Origin: Phlegmacium glaucopus | Taxonomy: Eukaryota > Basidiomycota > Agaricomycetes > Agaricales > Cortinariaceae | Reading direction: 5' to 3' | Assembly: GCA_015039465.1 (NCBI GenBank) | Contig: MU130028.1 | Span: forward strand, 24,517-88,516 | Length of the DNA: 64,000 bases | In this document: one piece after another, positions 55,011-64,000 of the stretch | Position numbering within the stretch: the first letter of the stretch is position 1 | Layout: each line of letters opens with the position of its first letter | Translations under genes and position numbers: made by a program | The notes under the pieces: generated by a model | What the model was told of the DNA's origin: nothing | Databases searched by the model: none | What the model saw: only the letters and a program-made list of their open reading frames with translations

Positions 55011-56419
55011 TCTGATGAGCTAACCAGAGGAACCATCAAGGTTTAATAACATAGATTGGGTGGCTGGCTAATTGGGAGGATTGGGCGAATGGACAATATT
55101 TTGCAGGTAAACATGTATTGCTGATCGGCATTTCTTTCACATGGCCGACTGGATGAACGGCCAAAGTTCTATAAAGGCCAAATCTATATGCGTAAAAACA
55201 CCCTCAAAATCCACAAAACAGCTCCCTAGGACCCATCCACATACCCTCTTCTTCTCGGTCTCTGATCCACACATGTAAGGGTGTCTTCTGTTTACTAAAA
55301 TCTACTTTCCAACCATGTTTTGTCAGGAGGCTTCAACGCAAAATGAAAATTAGTGAAAAAAGAGTGTTTCAGAGGCCTCTCTCAAGTTCAACTAGCAAAC
55401 TAAGTTGGCTTTCTTCATTTTTCATTGGAGATATTTTCCCTCTTTGTCTTTCATCTGCCAAAGTACATAAAATTCAAACTATCAATGCCTGGCATCTTGC
55501 CTGGGCCCAAAGGCTGGCAAAAAAAGAAGATCTTCATGCTCACTATCATGTTCATTGTTGGTAAGTACATGGTTGGCGGGATTAGAATAAAGGTCAATAT
55601 GACCCTCCTTAGGGTTCATAACATAGGTAAGAGCCTTAGTATATATCTCCTTTATCACCTACTCCAATGTGGAGGCGCCAAGTACACACCAGCCATCACA
55701 TTGTTAGGTTACTGACTGGTGTAGTTTGAATTTTGTGAATTTAGATTGTATCAGAGTTCCTAACTGCGGGAATTTGAACAAGGTCACAGCCTGCATGTAT
55801 GCTAAGGTTTTGGCCAAGTATCAGCCTGGTAGGGACTCTATTCATTGACTGATGCAGGATGCAAAGAATCTTGTACGCACAGTCCAGGCGGTATTGACCC
55901 TTAAATGGCAAGCCTTTATCCTAAGTTAGCCTATTCTGATGCGCCATCATAAATTGGGTCGGCCACAATACATAGATCAATAGCATTCCTAGTTTTATAG
56001 ACCCTAAATGGCCAGCCCTTTAACACAAATTAGCCTATTTTGATGCGCCATCATAAGTTGGGTTGGCCGGATTACATGTGTGCTGAAGAAGGTAAGTTGT
56101 TTAGGATATTAGGCCAATCGCAGAAACTGTTGGAAGTGTTTCAATGCATTTCTATCATTACTCTAGGACATCAGAGAAAGGTACCATATATATGCATGGA
56201 TACCAGCCCTGCCTGTGGCCTAGGGATGGGCCCGGAGCTGGCAGCAGCATACACTGTCGGCATTTGCACACTGTGTATTTCTCTATATGGTAGGTGATAT
56301 TCCCAGATTCAAGTGGTTCTGGGAGTCCGTACCATACGGCACACTGTGTCCGTTCTGGGAATTGTACCATATGACACACTGTAGTGTCCTTATGTGGATA
56401 CTCAACAAGATATGGCTAC
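55011..56419. other. Non-coding; one direct duplication
   Basis: About 78 bases near 55893-55970 recur at 56007-56085 (shared TTAGCCTATT.TGATGCGCCA). Small open frames (55343-55564, 55425-55715, 56040-56297) show no domain. Nothing else supported. Confidence 0.45.
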
Positions 56420-56956
56420 CCATTTTGTCTGGACCAGGCGGCCCATTTGGTCCAGACCCAATCCCAGACCCAATCCCCAGAATATTGTCTGGCTGGCTAC
56501 CCATTCCATCCTGGGCCAATACACAACAATATATGGCTACCTATTTTGTCTGGACCGGGCCACCCATTTGGTCCAGACCCAATCCCCAGAATATTGTCTG
56601 GCTGGCTACCCATTCCATTCTGGGCCAATACACAACAATATATGGCTACCTATTTTGTCTGGACCACCCATTTGGTCCAGACCCAATCCCAGACCTAATC
56701 CCCTGAATATTTTCTGACAGGCTCCCCATTCTGTGCTGGGCCGATACCCAAAAATATATTTCTACCCATTTTGGTCCAGACCCCATCCCCAGAATATTTT
56801 CTGGCAGGCCACCCATTCCATCCCAGGCCGATACCCAACAATATATGGCTACCCATTTGTCTGGACCGGGCCACCCATTTGGTCCAGACCTGAGCCACCC
56901 ATTCCATCCCAGGCCGATACCCAACAATATATGGCTACCTATTTTGTCTGGACCGG
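56420..56956 (+). repeat. Satellite array (~110-bp family)
   Basis: About four to five units containing CCCATTTGGTCCAGACC, CCAGAATATTTTCTGG (palindromic) and CCCAACAATATATGGCTACC. Long stop-free frames in several phases come from the repeat. Confidence 0.85.
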
Positions 56957-57690
56957 TGATAGGACCCAGGAGATGTCTAGGGATGTAAACGCACCATTTT
57001 TGCGGTTTCACAACCTTCGCAGTATACTTGCAGATGCTCACATATCATTGCGGATACTTGCAGATCATTGCAGGTCATTGCAGGTCATCACAGATCATCA
57101 CAGATCATCGCAGGTCATTGCACATACTCGCAGCTCATCGCAGAACACTTGCAGATCATTGCAGACACTTGCAGTCATCACCAACATTCGCATTATCATT
57201 CGCAGTTGCCAGCTGTTCTTGCAATCATTAAACACAACTCAAACAAAGGTCACTCAGGTGACTGTATTACTCATCACCTTCATTTTTATCTTGTCTCCTT
57301 TATTTGGCTCTTATCTCCTATGTTTCATTACCAAAATACCGGACCCATGTGACTCTGCTTTAACCCACATTTTACATTCTTGTTTCACCTTTCCGCACTT
57401 AGCTATTGCTAGTTACTATATTATTAGCAGTAGCAAGTAGGGTAACAAAATAGAAGAGGGGAGAACGGATGAATTACCACACTTTTGATCCCACCTTTGG
57501 AACGTCATACTAAGCTACTCTTGCACTCCTTCAAAATCATCCTGCAGGCTTCGCTTTTTCTGTGCATTATCTCGCACTTTAAAGCGAACCTTCGCACCTC
57601 ATAAAACCTCACTATCACCTACTGAAGAGAACTACATCAACCCCATGAACTGCGTACTACTTGCGGTCTGTCCCCACCGCAGGTACATCA
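56957..57690 (+). mobile_element. Repeat D, second copy (solo-LTR-like)
   Basis: 734 bp, TGATAGGACC to GTACATCA, inserted in the satellite. The flanking 4-mers are CCGG (left) and CCAG (right), a 4-bp duplication with one change if the target was CCGGGCC. It contains the GCAGATCATCGC-type minisatellite (57030-57180). It is an inverted relative of 29081-33430. Confidence 0.75.
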
Positions 57691-58440
57691 CCAGGCCACC
57701 CATTGGGTCCAGACCCGAGCCCCAGAATATTTTCTGGCAGGCTACCCATTCCATCTCAGGCCAATACCCAACAATATATGGCTACCCATTTTGTCTGGAC
57801 CGGGCCACCCATTTGGTCCAGACCCGAGCCCCAGAATATTTTCTGGCAGGCTACCCATTCCATCCTGGGTGGATACCCAACAACATATTTCTGCCCATTT
57901 TGGTCCAGACCCCATCCCCAGACTATTTTCTGGCAGGCCACCCATTCCATCCCAGGCCGATACCCAACAATATATGGCTACCCATTGTGTCTGGACCGGG
58001 CCACCCATTTGGCCCAGACCCAAGCCCCATAATATTTTCTGGCAGGCTACCCATTCCATCCCAGGCTGATACCCAACAATATATGGCTACCCATTTTGTC
58101 TGGACCAGGCCAGAATATTATCCTGCTGGTTAACAATTATGTTCCGACCCAGTAGGCCCAGACTATTTTCTGGTTACTGATTTGGTTCTTAATTCGGGTT
58201 TGACCCGATTGTCCACAGTATTTGCCGGCATTCGGTTATGACCTAGGCCAACAATATTTGAATTGGACCAGGTAGGCCCAGGGCTTTCATAATTCAGGTC
58301 TGACCTAATTGTCTTTTCTGGCTGGCTATCCGGGCCTGGTAAGCACAAAATATTTGTGGGTGGCCGATTCAATTATGAGCCAATGGTTTTCTGGCTGGCT
58401 ATCAATTCAGTTCTGACCCAATTGCACACAATATGTTTTG
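57691..58440 (+). repeat. Satellite array continued, then degenerate
   Basis: Four units to about 58110, followed by diverged TTTTCTGG(C/T)TGGCTA-type sequence. Same family as 56420-56956, interrupted by repeat D. Confidence 0.8.
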
Positions 58441-58605
58441 GCTGCCCATTCAGCTCCGACCAATTTTTGAGAGGGTAGTCCTGACTGCCTTGGTGGGGGG
58501 CATCAGCTCACCAGTCTATGATGGACATATCCCAGCCATGAGCTCACTCCACTGCTCGGACTATAACCATACATAATGCAATTTTGCATCTCGGTCTTTG
58601 ACTAT
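58441..58605 (+). repeat. Repeat X, second copy
   Basis: Matches the reverse complement of 41392-41560 (CATTCAGCTCCGACC, GACTGCCTTGG, GGACATATCCCAGCC, CGGACTATAACC). It abuts the transposase fragment that follows in opposite orientation. Confidence 0.7.
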
Positions 58606-59424
58606 ACATTCTAACTATACTGGCTGTGCAAGATGGGAAACCTGCATCTGCAAGGTAGTATTTGCCGTCAGGGATATCAAGATCATCTAAAAGGGCATTC
58701 TCATATACTTTTGCATCCATTGCCGACCCTTCCCACCCAGTATAGGAAAAGACAAATTGAAGACCAAACAAACATCCAAAGAGACAGTTCTGTGACATGA
58801 AGCCTTTGCAATTTCGATAGGAAGCACGCTTGCATGCAGGAGGAGAGCTGTGGATGTGGCTACCGTCCAATGCCCCAAGCGCATCCTTAAAATACGGCCA
58901 GAGTTTTGGTTTCCGATGGATTTCAGGTGGGACAGAAGCATCAGCTGTGGGTAAGCAGACATATTTTGTGTAGAAGGGTGCAGATGAGAAGATAAAAAGG
59001 ATTTGTCGGAAATAACTAAGTTTCGGCTATATATTAATGTAATTTGTCACAATACAGAGCACAGTACTCACCGTGATATTGTCTCATTTGACCGCTGAAA
59101 GTGCTCCCCTGCGTGTCTGACCGTCATCCCGGTGACTGAGATATAGAGGAAGATTGCAAGTTGTTCCTCGAGCGATACATATTTTGATCTACCATGACCT
59201 AGTCGCTGTAGTTCCTGAATTAACTCCAAAAATACATGCCGATGGACTCCTAACTTGCAGCGGATGTGCTTAGGGTGGCCGGCCAATAACTCCATTACCC
59301 ACCCTTGGCCAGTGAGGATGGAAGTATGATATAGTTCCCATTCTGTGAGCAATAGCAGTAGACTAGAAGTACCATTGAGTGAGATGGCAACAAAAAGAGC
59401 TATATATTGGTGAAGACATTCCAA
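58570..59424 (-). pseudogene. PIF/Harbinger (DDE_Tnp_4) transposase, N-terminal two-thirds
   Basis: Exon 59424-59072 (MECLHQYIALF ... SLEEQLAIFLYISVTGMTVR ... ETISR) and exon 59015 onward (YFRQILF) joined by a 56-bp GT-AG intron. ALDGSHI holds the first catalytic Asp, SAMDAKVYENAL the second, and YYLADAGFPSC marks the point where identity ends. The last third with the catalytic Glu is replaced by repeat X. Incomplete, so not functional alone; the missing part is represented at 40819-41375. Confidence 0.87.
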
Positions 59425-59958
59425 ATCCCTTCACCATATCACTTGGTAATCGTCTTTGTCCATGTGTTACGCTGTAGAGAGAGAGAGAGAATGAGATTGT
59501 TGATCGATGATTGATGGATGCGATAACACTCTTCAAACTCTGGTCACCGGCAACTTTGGCACAACTTCTCCCACAACCCAAAGTTTCGTCCACACAGCAC
59601 ATCCGAACTAGCTCTTATACACTAGCCAAATGGGCCCATCCAGATCAATAAAAAAAGGAGTCCTAGTGCGGTGTGACCCGCCTGTGACACCGGCAATTGA
59701 AACGTGAAAGACCACACAAACAGACACTCAAATTTGCTCTATGATTATGAAGTTCTTTACATTGTGATAAAATAAAATAAAATTGATATTTGTAAAGGAA
59801 TTCAACTATAGAAAAAACCTTCCCTCATTTAAGAAAGGGCCAGAGTGACAGACAGGCTGATATTCAATGAACAAGCTGGAAATTTACACTGCTATGATGA
59901 AACCCCTAGTTTGGTATAAGCCAGTATAAGCCCCACTCACGTTTTCACGTGGTGGGTT
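59425..59958. other. Spacer upstream of the Harbinger fragment
   Basis: Contains a short GA/CT microsatellite (about 59472-59488). A 79-codon minus frame (59363-59602) overlaps the transposase start and shows no domain. Confidence 0.4.
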
Positions 59959-60228
59959 TGTTGATTTTAATGTCAGCATGAAGAACTAAAACTTGCAAGA
60001 TGACTTAAGCTAGGCTTAGGCACTGTGCAAGGGTGGGAGTATGCAATAGTATTGGTTCACACTGATAAGGAGTCACCTCCTTATCGATATGCTTAAATAC
60101 TCTACAGGCTGTGGCTGTACTACTGATAGTAATCTACGAGCTGTATCTGCTATTGGTCAACATACTACTACACGATTATGATGCAATATGATGCAACTAG
60201 CACATAATGTAACTAGAATATTCCAACA
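59959..60228 (-). mobile_element. Solo LTR (~270 bp), same family as 14768-15047
   Basis: Plus strand starts TGTTGATTTT and ends ATTCCAACA; 5-bp duplication GGGTT at 59954-59958 and 60229-60233. On its own strand TGTTGGAATATT matches the start of the copy at 14768, with further shared blocks (CCAATACTATTGCATA). Confidence 0.88.
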
Positions 60229-60233
60229 GGGTT

Positions 60234-60966
60234 CGCTTAGTTGAGCCTAGAAATCAAATAATGATGCCCGGAATTGTCTAAATGTTGTAAAGACTTCGAT
60301 ATTGAAAACCACATGCTTAGTTCCCCATAATATCTCTACTTGCGGGCCCAGCGCTTATTCCCCACAATCTTCTGCAATGTCGCCAGATTTGGATAACACG
60401 TAAGTGTCATTCATCCTTTGACAATGCATATATATTGATGATTTGTCGATGATGTTGGTTATTGTAGCTATGGTGCAGTTTTCATTGGTGTTATTGTTGC
60501 AGCAGTGTACGTTCATCATCTGCTTGTTTTCAGTGATGGTTCTAATCGATTTTGGTAGTTTATATGGAGGTACATATACTGCCATGCCAAATCATGGGTA
60601 CAACCTCATCCCCTTCTCCAGTTTCTTTTGTTCAGACTTTGTATTACTTTGCAAATCAGAATGACCCTTGGTATATTAAGCTTACAGTAAGGAGGTCGAT
60701 TTATGTCTATTATGATTTTAAATCATATCTAGGTCACCCTTCTTATGGTTTTTGATACCATCAGTCAAGTTGAGGATATACGTAGTCCGACACACTCCCC
60801 AAATGGGGAAGTTATGAGATCCGACACACCGTGCTTCGGCTGCCTCACGGCTGCCGGAGTTCTAACCACCTAACCTGCCCAAGACCGCGCTACCGCGCGA
60901 AAAGGACATATACCTGCCCCCTAACTCTACCACTAACCTGAACAGAAGCCACTAACACAAACCACT
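60234..60966. other. Spacer
   Basis: No gene supported. A CCCCAAATGGGG palindrome at about 60797 and degenerate CACTAACAC repeats occur just before element E. Confidence 0.4.
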
Positions 60967-60974
60967 AACACGAA

Positions 60975-63557
60975 TAGTGATGCCAAAGTTCGGTTCCGAA
61001 CCGACGCAAGAACCGAGAACCGAAAGAACCGAACCGTCGGTTCAGGTTCGGTTCAGTTCGGTCCAGGGATCTCGGACTGTCGGTCCGGTTCTCGGTTCTC
61101 ACATTTCCAAGATTTTGAGAACCGGGTTCAAACCGGTTCGAACCGAACTTTCTGTACATATTTTTTTCTAATTTTTCCGCACAGAAATGAATTTATAATC
61201 TATAAAATATTGTTGTTAGGCGCCCGATGTTTTGGGAGTCGGGGTTTGAAAAGTCTCATGAAAGGGATTTTACGGTGTGTAGGCTCAATATTATGAATTA
61301 ATCAATAGTAAAGGGCCAGCCTCGGCTGTAGAACAGAGAAGTCACATAATATTAAGTATAACGATTTAATACAGCTCTAATACAGCGTGTCGTCGTTCAC
61401 TTGTTGGTCATTGTTCATTTGTTCATTGTCGTTCATCTGTTCGTTGTTGTTATTTATTCGTTGTCGACTTTGAGAAAATAAATAAATGAGTGACTAACTA
61501 ACCCCAACAGGTAAGCTAATGACGAGAGGAGGTGGTGGTGGGTGCCGGCGTTCGTGTTGTGACGTTCGTGCATCATTGAGGGGTCGACGGTCAAGTCCAG
61601 GCAACTAGCGTTCGGGCATCATGTTGGTGTCTGGGTGTTCATGCTGGCATTCAGGTGTTGGCATTGGCGTTTGGGCGTGGTATTTAGGAAATAGTCTGAA
61701 TGGTACTATAACGAAATAATTAGGACAAGTTTTGTGGGGTAGAAACACTCACGAAGCAAGTACAGCCGAGACGACCACTCAGCGTCTTCCATTCCCTCCA
61801 GGCAATCACTGGAACCTTCCCAAGAAGGTTTGAACCAGATCAGAGCAGCGTCATCGTTCGTCGTTGTCGTCCGTTCGTCGTCATCGTCGGCGTTACGTTC
61901 GTTGTCGTTGTCATTCGCTCATTCGCTGTTCGCAGCATCCGGTCAAGAATGGGCAGGAGTTTGGTTTTTGACGGCTTCTGATGCGATGAAGGAGGCCTAA
62001 TCGTGTTGTTGATATGGTAGCACAGATGGCGACACGGTATGACAACCGGTATGACGACACGGTTGTTTCATCGGATCTAGTAGCTGAAAGGTGAGTTATT
62101 GACCCTTTTTCTTTTCTTTTCGACATCAGCTCACCTCTATTCAGCGGATTCAAACAACGTCGAATCCACGGCACGATGAATATTCGCGGTGTTAAAGGAC
62201 GGGCGCCTACAGCAAATAAATATTTTGTTAGATAGAAAGGCACGATTTTATGGATATAACTTACAGGTGGACGAGTCATTAGTGCGCTCGCTTGGACTAG
62301 AGCCGGAGGTGGGAGAGAAGACTTGAGGCTACCTTGAGGCAGCTTGAGGCCTTGAAGCATCGGTCCCACATGGAGTCGGAGATTGAAAATATTTGCAACT
62401 GCGCTTGTTGAATCTTGCTAATCCGCCGTTGGCCACCGTTACAACTTTATCGCATCCCCACACACATTGAAAAATCCCCCTTCCCTTCATAATGGACTGT
62501 GACAACCCTGCGCTCAAATTCGATGGGACGCTGAAAGATGCGTCCAAAATTGAATTTTTTAACTCACCTTCTGACAAACAACCACTCGCACGCCCAACGA
62601 CAACGGATCAAGATTCTGACAGCGGAAATAGTGGGACCGACTCAGAGGTCTCAGAACCGAAACCTCGCGGGCTCAAGGGCAAAAAATCGGCCAATATAGT
62701 AGCTGGTAAGCGTGTTCGGAGGGCGACAAGCAAAGCAAAAATGCAGAAAGGAAAGTCAGGAAATTTTTTCGAGAAAATCTTTATTGGTAATTCGTTTTCT
62801 CTATTATTTCTTGATGACTAGTAACCCATATGATTACTTTTAGTGGATTCACCCACCCCTTCTGGGGTCTAGCCATTTTTTTAAAGAAGCAATTCATAGG
62901 TAGGATTTTTTATTCTATTTTACGGATGAGTATTGATGTATAGCCGTGATTTAGTGGGCTCGCCTAATGCCTCCAGCTCTAAACATGCGAAAAAAAAGTG
63001 TGTTTAACTTGTAACCATTCTATTAAAAATCATTAACACAATCTGTAGGTAAATTTACCGATCCCGGACCACCGAAATCTCAAAAACGCGCTGCGTCATC
63101 TGTAAACGCATAGACAGCTATGATCAACTTACAACACATGTGACGCCCAAGACCACCCTTGCCATCTATTACGACAATGAACGACCCTTCAAGACTGCCC
63201 ACATCATCTAAGAACATCCCCACCACCCACTCCTGGGAGGTATGTTTAGACTCACCCCATCCGTTTTGACCCTAGTCAAAGATGACAGGGTACATTTTCA
63301 AATACAACTAGTGTAGTATTAATAAAACAACAATATAAATGCTGTACTACCAATATGAAAGAAAAAAAAAAAGACAGGAAAATCAATATCGGTTCAGCAG
63401 TTCAAACCGAGAACCAGAACCAATAGAACTGACAGAACCGGTTCTATCGGTTCTGGTTCTCGGTTCTGGTTCAGTTCAGCCAGGAGCCTTTCGGTTCAGT
63501 TCTCGGTTCTCCAAAATTAGTTGAAGAACCGAACTGAACCGAACTTTGGCATCACTA
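60975..63557. mobile_element. hAT element E, internally deleted F-family copy
   Basis: TIR TAGTGATGCCAAAGTTCGGT at 60975 and inverse ending 63557; 8-bp duplication AACACGAA at 60967-60974 and 63558-63565. The left ~300 bp and the 5' part of the transposase gene match F, but from about 63110 the rest of the gene is missing, so it cannot move alone. Confidence 0.93.
62492..63109 (+). pseudogene. Truncated hAT transposase, first exons only
   Basis: The ATG at 62492 starts MDCDNPALKFDGTLKDASKI, close to the F copy at 36371. The first exon ends near 62785 (KIFIG, donor GTAATT). Remnants of the next exons (VDSPTPS; VGSPNASSSKHA; GPPKSQKRAASSVNA)  follow, ending in TAG near 63110. BED, catalytic and dimerisation domains are deleted. 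It could still make a short acidic N-terminal peptide, but no function is implied. Confidence 0.8.
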
Positions 63558-63565
63558 AACACGAA

Positions 63566-64000
63566 CCCCTAACGCTAACCAGGACCTAACCAATTACTAG
63601 CCCAACCCAAAGCACCTAACCAGCAGACTCGCCGGAGTGTCAAAAACAAGTCGATGGCGAGCTACGGCATCCAATTTGATGGGAGATCAGGAACACACCG
63701 TCACTTTGTGACGGTGTGTTCGGTGTCGATGAGTGTCGATGCTCGTATACACTGAGTCAAGTTGGGATCACGTATCTAGGTGTGTACCTCCTTAACCGCA
63801 ACGCTCCTGGGGTGGCATTGATTGACGTGGTGATTATAGTCTACACGGTCAGTATCACATACTGGGGAACGACAGGACCGGTACATATCTGGTGAGGGTT
63901 CTGCAATACCTTTGGAGTAAAATTGAAATTTGATTCCATCTTCCGTACGTAGGAGTGTAGAGGTGAGGCTTGTCCAGTGACCGGTCTTCCTTTGTTTACT
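63566..64000. other. Window end: spacer with a perfect hairpin
   Basis: CCTAACC-like degenerate repeats follow element E. At 63691-63721 GAACACACCGTCAC and its exact reverse complement flank a 3-base loop. No coding feature to the end. Confidence 0.6.

Noticed and set aside
57028..57440. Frame shared between the two copies of repeat D
   Set aside because: Conserved because the DNA repeat is shared; no domain and the frame also crosses minisatellite sequence.
56158..58133. Long frames over the satellite on both strands
   Set aside because: Unit length and composition keep several phases open; peptides repeat with the satellite unit.

Overview
The window looks like a repeat-dominated stretch of a filamentous basidiomycete genome, most likely an Agaricomycete. 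The evidence is many short GT-AG introns (about 47-77 bp) and gene and transposon families typical of that class: agaric-type hAT and Harbinger transposases, a chromodomain Ty3/Gypsy element, a UstYa-like protein, and a GH5 glucanase with very many introns. No rRNA gene, functional tRNA, CRISPR or bacterial-style operon was seen.

Layout. 1-860 is the broken end of an Agaricomycete repeat-associated protein gene. 1-8.4 kb is otherwise non-coding repeat: an inverted repeat, an LTR inserted inside another LTR, GT-rich arrays with C4/G4 hairpins, and a tRNA-like SINE head. 8.4-13.85 kb is a hAT MITE (8-bp TSD) carrying a nearly intact Ty1/Copia element (5-bp TSD). 14.8-15.05 kb is a solo LTR.

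15.4-26.5 kb is the only host-gene island: a class-V PLP transferase (9 exons), a nonsense-broken small secreted cysteine-knot-like protein, a UstYa/DUF3328-like membrane protein, a secreted GH5 exo-glucanase-like enzyme (17 exons, one of 7 nt), and a two-TM protein of unknown function. I rebuilt these genes by hand; frames and intron phases agree across every exon.

27.2-40.4 kb is a stack of hAT elements. A non-autonomous element (A) sits directly against a MITE (B), both using the same 8-bp target. B holds a solo-LTR-like insertion (D), and D holds an apparently intact autonomous hAT (C, 863-aa transposase). A decayed second hAT (F) follows; A and E (61-63.6 kb) are deletion derivatives of the F family. 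40.4-41.4 kb and 58.5-59.4 kb hold complementary pieces of PIF/Harbinger transposase genes.

41.6-49.7 kb is a complete-ended Ty3/Gypsy chromovirus with matching TSDs. Its gag-pol has at least seven stop codons and a further insertion, while a spliced 326-aa gene on the opposite strand between pol and the 3' LTR is fully open and carries an exact Zn2Cys6-type cysteine spacing. 49.7-58.5 kb is satellite and tandem-repeat DNA, including an array whose ~110-bp units each carry TATAAAAG or a close variant. The remainder is spacer, a solo LTR and element E.

The host genes do not form an obvious pathway. The transposons work as nested generations whose target duplications give their relative order. 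All calls come from reading the sequence; no database search was possible.
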